From Oehlia diaphana (lineage: Eukaryota > Glomeromycota > Glomeromycetes > Glomerales > Glomeraceae): a stretch of DNA of 23,215 bases. Positions within the stretch are counted from its first letter, which is position 1, and each line of letters opens with the position of its first letter. The translations under genes were made by a program, and so were the position numbers. The stretch covers positions 26,528 through 49,742 of the forward strand of contig QZLH01000240.1 of NCBI GenBank assembly GCA_003833135.1, in the 5' to 3' direction. The notes below the pieces were generated by a model that saw only the letters and a list, made by a program, of their open reading frames with translations, was not told the DNA's origin and did no database searches. Below, piece after piece: positions 9,611-20,809 of this stretch.

Positions 9611-10249
9611 ATGATGAATAATTATTATTCCTTCAAAGAATCTATTATAAATCAAAAAAAGCAAAAAAGACCAATCAGGTTCAGGAATGGTTATACTATT
9701 AAGAAGAGGAACTATCGAGAAATCCAATTTCTTAGATTTATCATCTGGAATATTACATTCTTTTCGCTAATTCCATTTGTTTCAGCATCAAAAGTCGGAC
9801 CATTTGTTGATAAAGATTATAAACTCCACGAAGACTACTCGTATAATGATGATGCACTTAATACAATTTTACCAATTTTTATTTTTGTAATTTTTCTTAA
9901 TTTCTCAGGGAATTCTAAATCCGTTAAAAATGTGATATTACCATTATTAGATGATGTATTATACAATATAATCACTTGGATGATTCCATTGATAGTCTCA
10001 TTTTCTTATGATAATTTGTTGAGTATAAAGATATTTTCAATTGTAAACATGTGTTTACATGTAAATTGCGTAATAATTGCAATAATTGATAGAAAAAAAA
10101 TTGTTGAAAGTAATCATAATTATTATACTTTAATCACTTTTTTCTTATTTTTTCCAACTGTAGTTTTTCTAATAATCTGGACGAATATTATTCGGGATAT
10201 TGTTAGTTTCTTTTATATCTCATATACTATGCCGATTTATTTGATTTAA
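9611..10249 (+). CDS. Multi-pass membrane protein of unknown function
   Basis: I do not recognise this 212-residue protein. It starts at a double ATG. Residues 1-42 are hydrophilic and strongly basic (many Lys/Arg). About five hydrophobic segments follow, near 43-59, 85-99, 108-131, 136-159 and 173-194. Between the first two is a charged loop with acidic and Tyr residues (DKDYKLHEDYSYNDD) that could lie outside the cell or in a lumen. The first segment ends in FVSASK, which might be a signal-peptide cut site, but the long basic leader before it argues for an anchor. No transporter or enzyme motif is visible. It has no intron and no close neighbour on either side. It could be a lineage-specific orphan; the open frame length in such AT-rich DNA and the TATA box at 9534 favour a real gene, but proof is lacking. 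Confidence 0.6.
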   Translation: MMNNYYSFKESIINQKKQKRPIRFRNGYTIKKRNYREIQFLRFIIWNITFFSLIPFVSASKVGPFVDKDYKLHEDYSYNDDALNTILPIFIFVIFLNFSGNSKSVKNVILPLLDDVLYNIITWMIPLIVSFSYDNLLSIKIFSIVNMCLHVNCVIIAIIDRKKIVESNHNYYTLITFFLFFPTVVFLIIWTNIIRDIVSFFYISYTMPIYLI

Positions 10250-10748
10250 AAGAAGAAAATGATGGAGAATAAGTTGACATAATTTGCAAAACATTTGAAA
10301 TATGAAACATTATAATACAAGCATTGTTTAGTGTAGGAAGGATATGTGTTTATATTGATTCTATTATTATGTCCTTTTAAATAATAAGGATTTTCTAGCT
10401 ATTTCAACAACAAAAATCTAATATACTATACTAATTATTTTACGCAAATATTGATAGGTAAAGTAAAAAGATTAATAAAACGAAATGAAAAAAAAATTCA
10501 TATAAAATATTTTAGGAAAATAAACATATTATTAGGGAAAAAAATAATCTATTTACTTTTAAGTATAGAATAAGATATAATGAATCTTTTGTTGCTATTC
10601 AGATATTTAAAAATTCTTCTATTTAATTAAATAAACATTTTTATTTTTCTTTTTATCATATGACTTTATTGTGTGTATAAATTTTTTAGATCATATTAGT
10701 TATAATAGTATTTCTAAATAATGGTTAATCAATAATCAACAAATAATC
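10250..10748. other. Spacer, nothing recognised
   Basis: AT-rich flank of the membrane protein gene with poly-A runs. No gene or repeat unit seen. Confidence 0.6.
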
Positions 10749-11368
10749 GGTGTACTATGTTTGCCCGCCTCCGCTTAACAAGATTTATACGCAATATAAT
10801 TTCAATAATTTCTAAATTATAAAAAATACGTTGAATATCTAACGCTAATCATAGAAGGCGATTATGGTCACGTACCGAGGAAATATAATTTAGTATGTCA
10901 ATACCAATATACTTTTTAAATTGTTTTATGTGTCTCTCGGGGACTCCGCTTCGGTAGAGACAAAAGTTCTAAACATCAAAAACAATTGGAGTATCAGACA
11001 AATATATTCCATATGACGAATAATTTTGGTACTATATGTTGTAGTGTCACCCAATCAAATACTTGTTTGTTAGCAAGATTTTGTAACTAAACAATGGTCC
11101 TGTCTCTATTTCCACCCATTATCTAATAAACAAAGTTTCTTTGTACAATTTTTCTAAATTCATACGCCTTTGGGGACAGATGACCAGAATACTTATCTAC
11201 TCCTACCATATGTGTTATGATATTGGTAGTTTCTCCTTGATTAATCCATCGACTATATTATCGTGCCAATGCACTGCCTCGTCTTCTCAAAATTTGGTGT
11301 TGCATCAATCATACCTCTACCTGATCTCTTGTAGATCTTGATACGGAGGCAGAGTCAAATAGCATACC
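10749..11368. mobile_element. Candidate old ~620-bp transposon-like insertion
   Basis: The first 25 bp (GGTGTACTAT...GCCTCCG) match the reverse complement of the last 25 bp (GGTATGCTAT...GCCTCCG) at 17 positions. Further inside both ends have CAAGAT followed by T/C, TA. The 8 bases outside the ends are aaataatc and aaataaga, six of eight alike, which could be a worn target duplication. The interior is richer in G+C than its flanks and holds a hairpin but no credible protein. Matches in AT-rich flanks can arise by chance, so this is a proposal. Confidence 0.4.
10931..10962. repeat. Hairpin TGTCTCT...AGAGACA
   Basis: A perfect 7-bp stem (10931-10937 with 10956-10962) around a GC-rich 18-base loop, cggggactccgcttcggt. 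It lies within the candidate 620-bp insertion. No tRNA or terminator logic fits it, as no T-run follows. Confidence 0.5.
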
Positions 11369-13895
11369 AAATAAGAAAAGTAGACATATAAGGGTACTTG
11401 ATTTATCTCACATTTTATTGTTTGAAATTTTAAGAATTAAATCTGTTCTAATTTTTTTTGATGTTTTAATACCCTAATAGTGAAACAGGAGCTCATCATT
11501 ACACTGAATGATAAAAGTTCTTGATTTTAATATGTTCTACATCAATCAGCATAGCCAAAAAGCTATTTTTACTTTTTTAATCAGTAATGTAGTCAAAACT
11601 TTAAATAAATGTAATTTTATGATATCTATTAAATTACAAGCAAATGTTCTTTCTATTAAAAACTAACTATACCAGTAGTTATAACTTGATTTTTATTTTT
11701 AATCTCTTTCGGAAACATGGACAATAGGATAAGTTATTTGTATCCATATTTCATAATAAATCTCTTTTTGGGTTCCATCCAAATAATGTTTTCCTCCAAT
11801 ATATATAAATTCATTAAATAAATAATTACTTAAATTGTATGGATTTTATTTTTTATTATCAAGTTCAGATCAAATAGATCATAACTAAATTAATAGGTAA
11901 TTAATAAGTGAATGTCAAAAATATAATATCGTATATTAAAAAGTTTATGGATATCTAAATAAATCACAAAACTATGAAAATAGGTTCTTTCTTTTTACGA
12001 CAGATTTTCAAAATAATTATTTTAATTTTATTTTTTTTTATTTGAATTGTAATCAAATTTTGTTAAGTTTGTTAGATAAAATTCTCTAACAATGACTGTA
12101 TCTAATTAAATCCTCTATAATGCAAAAAAAAACTTCCAAATATAAAGAATTATGAATATATTTGATTAGTTGGTATTGTTGCTTTTTTATTATTATTAAA
12201 AAAATTTGGAATAAATTTTTGAATAATCTTATTTTTAAAAAAGTATTGTTTATTGTTTTAGTTTAATATGAATATTATGAAGAATAAAATATTCTATTAT
12301 TATATCAAAATAAATTAATTGAAATATAAAATTTTTTTATTATTATCATATTTTTATAATCAATTTCTAAAATTAATGATATAATCATTAAAAGATCAAA
12401 TATAGTTTCTTTTAGATATACTATTATTTATCCTATAGTATTAATCCTATAGTAATATTGGAAAATTGTGAAATAATTTGTAAAAACAATAAATTTTTTT
12501 TTTTTATGTATAAATATATTAGAAATAGTGAATAATATAAAAAATATTTTTTACTAAAATTTTGAAAATTATGGATAGTTAATAAACCTGATATACTTTT
12601 TGAACAGGTGACATTCACTATCTATGGATTTGCAGGACATCATATTAAAAATCCTTTAAATACTTTAAGATATAAGAGTTTAAAATAAAATTCAAAAAAA
12701 AGGTTGCATTATTAAAAAATTAATAATATAAAGTATTTGTATTTTTACGAGACTTGTAAAAATAAAATCAGGATGAAATTTAAAATGAATATTATAAAGA
12801 TGCCATATGATTGGGTATGGGCAGAAATCCTTTCGGATTTCTTGTTCAAGCAATGATACCAAATTCCTGTTCTTGATTTTCTCCATTTATTTCGACATTG
12901 AGTTCCGTTGATTATACAATATATATATATATATATTTTTAATAAAGTTTGTCACTGAAAAAAAAAATTTCTTCATACATCTTTCTTTTTTCAAATGTAA
13001 AAGAATCATAAAGTATTTGATCATTAATTTTTATTTCTCAGAAATTTGACTTCAACTGGTATTATTTTATAATTATATTAATTAAGCTTGTTAAACAAAA
13101 TTGTAATTATATCGCAAAACAAATTTTGATTATAACTTGTGAAACATTTATGTATGTTTATAGACACTATTCATTTATTTGTTAAACTATAATGATATAA
13201 ATTTAGTTAACAAAAATTTTTTTTTCGATTTTAAATTATATATATATCTTCATATCGTTCTTTTTAAAAAATAAATAAAAAAGTATTTTTAAAATATAAA
13301 TATCAAATAATCCATATTTTTCACATGATAAAACCTTTTATAGGTTATTTGCAAGTAAGTAAGGAGATGTTTATTTTTTCTCCAAAGGGTAAAACCTTAA
13401 AGGGACATGTTAAAATTAATATATAAAACAAATGAGACGACCTAAAAATAAAGATAGATTCCATTTTCACGTCACAATATTTAAAATGGTATCATATATT
13501 AATTTAGTACTAATTTCGTATTATTTACCTAACTTCACAATTAACCAGTTTTTTAATAATGTTCTTTATTTAGTCATGCATAGCATAAATAGCTGCATGA
13601 GCGTATTTATCTTCAAAAAAATATTCTAAAAATAAAAAATTGCCTGACTTGTCATATCAGATATTATCAGGCGGATCTAACATTCAGATTTTATCATCGT
13701 TAAAATTATTAAAGACTTTAATAAGATAATAACCAAAATTACATAATTGACTTCTTTATCATGGGAAACACTGCAAATAACTCTTAAATTATTTACACAA
13801 TAGAAAATATAAATAATAAATATATACGGTAATTTATTAAATATCAACTTTTTAAAAATCAAAATTTATAAAATCTATTTAATGTTTTACGAAAA
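11369..13895. other. Long AT-rich spacer, no gene seen
   Basis: Over 2.5 kb of very AT-rich DNA. It includes an AT dinucleotide run at 12919-12936 and several short open frames (for example 12692-12886 minus, 13432-13629 plus) without family character. One patch near 12750-12900 on the minus strand reads like a short stretch of eroded coding sequence interrupted by stops, but I cannot name it. Confidence 0.55.
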
Positions 13896-15592
13896 TTAAT
13901 TTCTTAATTTAATATCAACCAATAATTCAGTACACGCAGTTACAGAAGCTGATTCAGTTTTTAAAGGAGCTTTCTTATCTATCAAATCAATATCATATTT
14001 TCTAAATATTAAAGCTGTTAAACTAACTAATTCGATCATTGCCAACTTTCTTCCTGGACAAATCCTTAATCCTCCACCAAACATAATAAATGAATTTTTC
14101 TTTGGTTCAAAACCTTCAACCATCCATCTATCAGGATTAAATTTATTTGGTTCTTCCCAATATTCTTCGTTATGATGAATAGCATCAATATTAATTCTCA
14201 ACATTGTATCAGCTGGCCATTGATAACCTCCTATTTCATCAGATTTTTCAAGACTTCTTGGAAATGAATTTACGACTGAGAAAATTCGAGCTACTTCTTT
14301 TACTATTGCTTCACAATATTTTAAATTATGAACATCACTTTCGGTAATTGGACGAGTTTTATCGTCTTGAAAGATTCTATCAATTTCATCAAACATTTTC
14401 CTTTTAACATCCGGATAATGTGCAAGATAATAGACAATGAATGAAATCAAATTTGCAGTCTATTGAAGGCAAGAAATAAAACGTTAAATTAATATTCACG
14501 ACAATTATATATTAAAAGTATTAAATTCACTTAATGTATCAGTTCCAGCGATTATCCCATCAAAAATAATACCGCGAATCTCGGGATCAGTCATAGGCCT
14601 CATAACTTCTTTATCATCAATTTTATTATAATTAACATTACGAAGTGTATTTACAGTAATTATCGATGTCAACATGTCATTTGGTAATGGTTTATCTAAT
14701 GGTGTATTTTCAATTTCTTGTCGACGTCTTTTGATAATTGTATCCATTCTTTGATTTATAAATTTGATGTTTTGAATATAATCATCAGATTTATTCTTAA
14801 AATATGGAAAATAATGTCTTAAAAATGGTGAAACGAATTGAAACATTAATAAACCCAAAACATATTTTCTAATTGCACGAACAAATTTTACTGTCTCATC
14901 AATTAATGCAGACGGACGTTCAGCTTTTTCATCATCACTAATTTCATTAAAATATCCTGCCATAGTAAAAGATTTTTCACCAGTTAATAATGCTATAATC
15001 ATATCATTTGTAAATAAATTAAACCATGTAGAAATATTATTCTCTTTAATATTTCTTTCTTTAATATTAATATATAATTTATCCCAATAATTTTCTAATT
15101 CATTAAATAATTTATTTGTCCAATTAATAGCTTCATTAGAAAATTTTGGGATAAAATAGCTTGTGAAAAAAAATTTCGATTATATCTCCATGATTTATAA
15201 TCTTGATTTAATAATATTCCTTTACCTAATACTCCTAATTCATGAAATCCTTTACAATTTTTATCATTCATTTTTTTTATATAAGGATTTTTTGATGATG
15301 ATAATAAAAGTTTTTCAATATGTTCTATTTTATTTAATGCTATAAATCTTGTATCAAAATGAAATTCAAATAATTCTCCATATTTTTTATGATTGGTTTC
15401 AAAAAATTTTTTAAGATTTCCATCATTCCAAATATATAAATTAAGTAAATTTCCAAAAAATGGTAATGGAAAAGGTCCAGGTAAAGGATTTATACGAGTA
15501 AAATATTTATAATAATAATATGTTATATAACTTATTAATGTGATACCTATTAATGAAAGGTAATCTAAATTTTCGAATAATTTTAAAATCAT
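13896..15592 (-). pseudogene. Cytochrome P450, frameshifted and donor-site mutated
   Basis: Membrane-bound P450 monooxygenase remains, about 540 residues if unbroken. Segment one (15592-15149) has an N-terminal membrane helix, the proline hinge PLPGPFPLP and the C-helix WRYNR. At about 15147-15148 the frame shifts: the family reading resumes one frame over at 15146 with KFSNEAINWTNK. Segment two (15146-14535) holds the I-helix AGTDT. The intron then runs 14534-14460 and the acceptor AG is intact, but where GTAAGT is expected after AGTDT the sequence is TTAAGT, so the donor GT is lost. Segment three (14459-13896) carries the K-helix EVAR, FNPDRW and the heme loop FGGGLRICPG with its cysteine, then a stop. 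Every catalytic motif is otherwise conserved, so inactivation is recent, or the frameshift is a sequencing error. The donor change is harder to explain as error. Confidence 0.85.
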
Positions 15593-16080
15593 TTTTTTTT
15601 TCTTTACTTGGTAGTAGAATAAAAATTTAAAAAAATTTTAATTTTCTTGGAAAGACTTGAAAGACTTTTTTATATCCAATTTTTTTTTTTATTAATAATG
15701 GAAAGAAAAAACAAATTTTCCGTTTCAAATATAATGGATTGAGTTTAACCGATTTACGCTTAATAATTAAGTTAATCGCGGCCCGTTTAACTAGCCAGAT
15801 TGCTAACTTATAATAGACAACTGAAATTTAAAAACTATAAAAATCCAATCGTATCCAATGATCGTCCTCGTTGTACTGCATCGGTTACGGGACATTTCGA
15901 CAAAAGGATGTTTTGCCAAAAAATAGGGCCAGAATTTTGCAGAATTATGAATAACTCAGGTGAAAGATTATTTTTTTTAGAAAAGCATTTAATACATCCT
16001 GTAGCGATTTGTGTGACATATATCTATTACCCGTGATATTAAAAAAGTAGTTGACGCAACTAAAGACCTGCATTTGTGAA
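15593..16080. other. Spacer upstream of the P450 remnant
   Basis: The 5' flank of the P450. It contains T-runs, a small palindrome CTTAATAATTAAG near 15759 and a short open frame at 15800-16036 with no family character. No clear TATA box or gene. Confidence 0.5.
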
Positions 16081-16110
16081 ACCTCGCCCGAACCTGGACC
16101 TGGCTGGGTT

Positions 16111-16160
16111 TCGGACCGAATCCGGACGAATCCGGACCGAGCTTTGAACCGGACCCGGAC
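16111..16160. repeat. Short tandem GAATCCGGAC repeat patch
   Basis: GC-rich island in AT-rich DNA. The decamer GAATCCGGAC occurs twice in tandem and is flanked by CGGACC and CCGGACCCGGAC variants. It creates overlapping antisense open frames (15945-16349) that are not genes. Confidence 0.65.
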
Positions 16161-16450
16161 ATTTGACGTAATGACGTAATTATGATACAAACTAGTATAT
16201 TTAAAGCTATAATAATAAGTATTAATAAAACCAGTATTATAAAGAACAAAAGGATCGTCAATTACATTCAAACAATAAAATTCTTTAAAAAGAATGATGG
16301 TCATGATATACGTGACAATCGGGACATCCATCATTTTTAACCATATCAAGAGAAACTCGGTAAGATTTGATGTATCTCAGAATAAAAAAAAAACTACACC
16401 ACTGTGCTCGGGCCAGTGCTCCGAAACTGACAATTTACTTTTACCTTATT

Positions 16451-16490
16451 CCGAACTTTGCCGAGTTTTACCGAATGTACCGAGTTATCT
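16451..16490. repeat. Ten-base-period CCGA repeats
   Basis: CCGAACTTTG, CCGAGTTTTA, CCGAATGTAC and CGAGTTATCT follow each other so that the CCGA core recurs at 16451, 16461, 16471 and 16480. CCGAAA at 16421 and an inverted TCGG at 16492 extend it. The near-exact 10-bp spacing places each core on the same face of the DNA helix. Confidence 0.6.
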
Positions 16491-16529
16491 CTCGGTATGT
16501 GACTAAGTGTCCCGTATATTATGTAACTT

Positions 16530-17160
16530 AAAAAAACGTGATTCTGCTCGACATTGATGATCATGCATTTGGTGATTATGACGAATTAAATTGTGTTATC
16601 GTATTACGATCCTTTTTTCTTTTAAAGAAATTAAATTCGTATAAAATACTTATTGAATCAAAAGGGATACAGATTTTTATTCACAATTTCGTGTTTTGAG
16701 TCAAAATGCGCAAATACAAGAAGTTTTGAGATCTTTCGCATGTACTGCATCATTATAATAAGTACCATATTAATGATTTTATATACTGGATATTTAAGTA
16801 TCGAATCGGAAAAAAATAAACCGTTTATTATATCATACTCATACTTTAATATAATAGAATTATAGGTCAATATCCTAATTATAAAAATTAAACTTGTGAA
16901 GGAATGAAATTTATGAGCCCTGTTTTGATTACAACCAAAGTATTTTTTTTTTTTAAAAAAAAAAAAAAATTGTTATAGTTCATTATTTCAATTTCTTAAT
17001 AATATTGATATGTATCAAAATCCCATCATTCTTGTTTATGATGTTCTTCACAAAATAAGTAAAATGATAATTTAAAATGATAAGCACAGAATATTTTTAC
17101 GTAAGAGTTATATCAGTGATACCACTAACTTTAATTATAAAACGATAAATGGTAAAAATG
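16530..17160. other. Spacer with a T12/A15 palindrome
   Basis: AT-rich DNA without a gene. A T12 run directly followed by A15 at 16943-16969 can fold back on itself. The paired short open frames at 16653-16870 on both strands are chance. Confidence 0.6.
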
Positions 17161-17167
17161 TATGGTA

Positions 17168-17248
17168 TCTGGTTGGAACCGAACCGGTTAATTGTTTTGA
17201 CTCTGCTCAATTCGGGTTTTCAATAGTATATATCGGTTTGGAACCGCT
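17168..17248. repeat. GGAACCGAACCGG / CGGTTTGGAACC patch
   Basis: GGTTGGAACCGAACCGG at about 17169-17187 is followed some 50 bp later by CGGTTTGGAACC. A related TTCCAACCGGTTG lies at 17463-17475 in the opposite orientation. These could be worn inverted ends of one small element about 300 bp long, but the matches are short. Confidence 0.35.
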
Positions 17249-17479
17249 CATCCCTAAATATACATTGTGAAAATTTAATAACTTCTGTAGCAAAGTTACT
17301 AAAAATGGAGTTAAATTTGCTTTTATGTGAATTGTATAAAATTTTAATATTCATTGGAAATAAAAAAAAAAGATATTCAATAACAACTAATCAAAATTAT
17401 TAACGAAAATAATTAAAACGGTGAAACCTTTTGTAATTCCTGCTATAATTGCAAAACCATATTCCAACCGGTTGTACAA

Positions 17480-18746
17480 GCAATTTGTATTTAATGTAGG
17501 ATCATTTAATAATCAGTTTATACTAGCCTGTTGCGTTTCAACAAGATTAATGAGTTAATCCAAAATTCCTGATCTATATTTGGGTATTACAGATTATAAT
17601 GTAGATGAAAGGATAACAATTGGTTATATTTCACAATATTGAAAATGATATAAAACATGTTTACAATTTATTGCATTATTAAAATACAATTTTATTTACA
17701 ATTTATGTTATTAAATACGATTATGATTACAAATTTACAATCTATATTATTATAATTATATTAATTAATTGGCAATCCAGATAAGATCGACACAATTTTT
17801 ATAATAAGAAACGGGGTGAAATTTTTGATTTTAGCCCTGTGTAACCTAAAATTAGTAGTATTCATAGCGTTAGACTCATACAAATAACTTATCAATATAT
17901 GAAAAAATTTTACTAAATACTGCTCAAGAACCTAAACAAACAGAAAATTGAAAAAAAATCATGTTCAGAAATTTATTCAAGATTTTTTAATAATGGTCGA
18001 CGCTGGATTTTTGATTTCTAAATAAACAATGTCGATCATAACCGGACTAGCACTTAAATGTATTTATATTATATTTATTGTTAATTCAAATACAAAAATG
18101 ATCCTGATCCAAACCCAAAAAATGAAGTAACAAAAAATATTAAGAGGAAAAAAAAATTAGTAAAAAAAATCTTAAGACACCTACTGTAGCGTCTGAACTT
18201 ACCTAATGAATTTATTGTGGGGCGCAGTTTTATATTTAAGTTTTGGTGTATAAAATTTTAAGTATCTCATTTACTGCGGTCCGGAACGATCAAATAATGG
18301 GGTTCATAAGGGGATTAAGATGGTTAAGTAATTATAATTCTTAATGGGTAATGGTAGTCCGTAATGACGTTAAGCTATTCATTGATTTTAATATTTATTT
18401 ATTTCCATTGGTTTATTTTTTGATTACAAGATTAAGGATTTATTAATTAATCATTTTAGGGTAAGCCAGAATATGATCTACATAATCGGACGAAGGGCAG
18501 TAGAAAGAACGAATAACATATGAGATCTTTAAAAAGAAATTATTATTATTTAATTGGTTATTTATTTGAAATTTTAAAAAGGAGAATGTTAATTTATTAT
18601 TTAAATCAGATATTCAGAACTTCTTGGAATTAATTTTATAATTTTATTTCTCTCTTAGAATTTTAATTTTTATTATTAACTTTTATTTTTATTATGAAAC
18701 TCGGGAATTGATATAGTTTTTATCAAATTTAATAAAACTTGTTTTT
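17480..18746. other. Spacer, nothing recognised
   Basis: AT-rich DNA with stops in all frames and no repeat unit I can define. A few GC patches (for example near 18220 and 18280) show no gene structure. Confidence 0.55.
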
Positions 18747-18782
18747 GTGGCTTGTGGTGGTAATGATGGGCACAAGTCCAAC

Positions 18783-19210
18783 TTAAATAGGGAAAGAAAA
18801 AAAACCAAACTAAAAGAAGAAAAGGAGAAATTTTTTTTTCAGTTTGAACCGAAAGAAAAAAAAGGGAAAAAATTTTTTTTTTGGTTTGAAAAAAAATCAA
18901 ACCGAAAGAAGAAAAGGGAAAAAAAAATTTTTTCAATTTGGAATAAAACCAAAGCAAAAAAAAAAAAAAAGAAAAGAAAAGGGAGAAAAAAATTTAGAGA
19001 AAAAGGAATAAAGGATTGAAAAACTGAAATTTTTAAAAAAAACAGAAATATTTACGGTTCAAAAGAAAAAAAGGGAAAATTTTGAAAATAAAGAAAGAAC
19101 CAAAAAAATTCAGATCAATTCAAGAAAAAAAAAAAATAAAATTTTTTTAAATAAAGGAACGAAAAAAAAGGTACCTAAAAATTCAGATCAGTTCGAAAGA
19201 AAAAAAAGAA
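18783..19210 (+). repeat. A/G-rich (polypurine) low-complexity tract
   Basis: About 430 bp in which the plus strand is dominated by A and G, with words such as ACCGAAAGAA, AAAAGGGAAAAAA and CAGATCA recurring in different order. A 7-bp hairpin GGTTTGA/TCAAACC with an A7 loop sits at 18883-18903. The open frames across it (18747-19019 plus, 18676-18957 minus) are Lys-rich or Phe-rich and are not credible genes. Purine bias of this length on one strand can favour triplex or R-loop formation. Confidence 0.75.
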
Positions 19211-19362
19211 AATATTTTTAAAATCGGTTTTAAAAAATGAAGTAAAAAAATTGGGAATGGGCGTGTAATAAAAAAAAATTTCCAATTAAAATTTCATTAA
19301 CCGGAATTGGATTAGTTGATTAGAATGTACAATATGACATTATGATTCGAATAGGGTTTGAC

Positions 19363-19369
19363 TATAAAT
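19363..19369 (+). promoter_or_regulatory. TATA box before the small broken gene
   Basis: TATAAAT, within ACTATAAATAG, lies 18 bp before the ATG at 19381. It is one of the better TATA matches in the window. Confidence 0.4.
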
Positions 19370-19380
19370 AGATCAGGAGT

Positions 19381-19651
19381 ATGATGGACTAGCTATATAT
19401 CAAACAAATAACTTGGAAGATAATTGCAAATAACACCATAGAAGTGTTCGTGAGCGGTAGGTTACTTTTTTTTGAAAATAATATTATATCAATTAATAAT
19501 TTTTTACTTACTACTGAATTTTTTTTATTCATGTTAGATATATTAGTCTAGACCAAACTAGTATTTTTTTTTAAATTAATGACTTTTTATTTAGTAATTA
19601 TTTTATTAACTTTCTTATATATTCATAGCAACAGAAAAAAATAGCAGTTGA
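19381..19651 (+). pseudogene. Fragment of a small two-exon gene, stop at codon 4
   Basis: A double ATG at 19381 opens a frame that hits TAG at codon 4 (MMD then stop) but otherwise reads on to 19456 as LYIKQITWKIIANN followed by TIEVFVS. There is a phase-1 donor GTAGGT at 19457, an intron to the AG at 19627-19628, and a second exon reading ATEKNSS before TGA at 19649. The join SATEKNSS is smooth and in phase, which is why I think this is a real gene remnant and not noise. The product would be under 35 residues, so it is probably a broken front end of a longer gene. I do not know the family. Evidence is modest: short length and AT-rich context allow coincidence. Confidence 0.4.
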
Positions 19652-20770
19652 TGAACTACAATCTAATCCTAGTTATTTTAGCTAAGAAATGGCGCCAGAT
19701 ATAGCTAAGGCTCATTTCAAAATGAATTCAAAATGAAATTATAAGGAAATCCACTAAAAAAAATACTGGGTTTAATTAAATATAAAAAACAATTAAAGTG
19801 TATATGTTGCCTGTCACACAATCTAGGATTTTAATTCTGGCCGAAAAAATTTAGATACAGTAAAGAATGAATATTACTTTTTAATACAAATCTAGTTACT
19901 ACAAGCATAATAAAGATTTTAAATTATAAAAAAACTCTTTCCTTTCGACCACTTGATCAAAAATTTTATGGTCAAAAAAATGACAAAATGTCATATTAAA
20001 TTATTTTGAGTCACTCTTTATTAAAACCAAGTATTATCACTTTTTTTTTATTATAGGTTACGTATATATTTTATATATTTTGAATATTTTTTTTTTTTTT
20101 TGATAAAAGTTCGACAAGTGTTTCTATTCAACTTTTTATGGAGCAAAGAAGATGGTTATATGTTATATGACAAAGTTTTTGATTGAAGAAGATGACTGTG
20201 GGTGGCGAAGTAACTTTCATGTGAGAAAGTTGTGATGATTGATTAAATAGATAGTGGAACAAATAGCAGATGTTGTGCACTTCACCTTGCAGATCCTTAG
20301 ATCAAGGATGATAAGAATGGAAAAATAATTTAATATTCCAAAAAAAATTGTATTGTCAAGTGGGAAGATTTTTATTCACAACTGCGGGACTTTTTCTGGA
20401 AGGATGATAATACTTGTAGTTTTTTAAAATTATTGTTAAACAAAAACATCGGGAATTTTATATTAGTATGTGGTGTATATAATGCTTAATTTGTCTTTTT
20501 ACGTCCACGTCATTGAGAAGTGTAACATTTGTATAGATTCTTGATGATTTTCATAAAGAAATTCAAAAAAAAAAGATTTTAACCTACCAAATTAGTAATT
20601 TATATAACGACAACTTTTTTTCTTTCTTTTGTACAATGTACGTTAATTTGCATGCATACAATGTTGCTTTATGTAACATTCATTTTGGTTACACATTACT
20701 ATTTTAATATGTATAACTTCGGAGTTAAAATACCGGTTTCATCCTTTTCTTTTTTTTTTATTCAAAAAAT
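19652..20770. other. Spacer, nothing recognised
   Basis: AT-rich DNA between the small broken gene and the fossil kinase. It contains T-runs and scattered short frames but no gene or repeat I can support. Confidence 0.55.
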
Positions 20771-20773
20771 TAA

Positions 20774-20780
20774 TATAAAA
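20774..20780 (+). promoter_or_regulatory. TATA box of the fossil kinase
   Basis: TATAAAA lies 30 bp before the ATG at 20810, so transcription would start very near the start codon. The promoter seems intact although the gene is broken. Confidence 0.5.
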
Positions 20781-20809
20781 GAATTTAAAGCCTTATAACG
20801 TATTTCATT

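Noticed and set aside
12692..12900. Minus-strand patch that reads like eroded coding sequence
   Set aside because: Short protein-like phrases occur in two frames but are broken by stops, and no family can be named; too weak to annotate.
13646..13680. GCCTGA...TCAGGC short inverted repeat as a transposon end
   Set aside because: The stem is only six bases with no second end or target duplication; chance is likely.
15945..16349. Two overlapping antisense open frames with Pro/Gly/Ser-rich middles
   Set aside because: They are translations of the short CGGAC tandem patch in different frames, with no family match and no splice logic.
18676..19019. Opposed Lys-rich and Phe-rich open frames over the purine tract
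   Set aside because: Both arise from low-complexity A/G repeats; codon content reflects base bias and not a protein.
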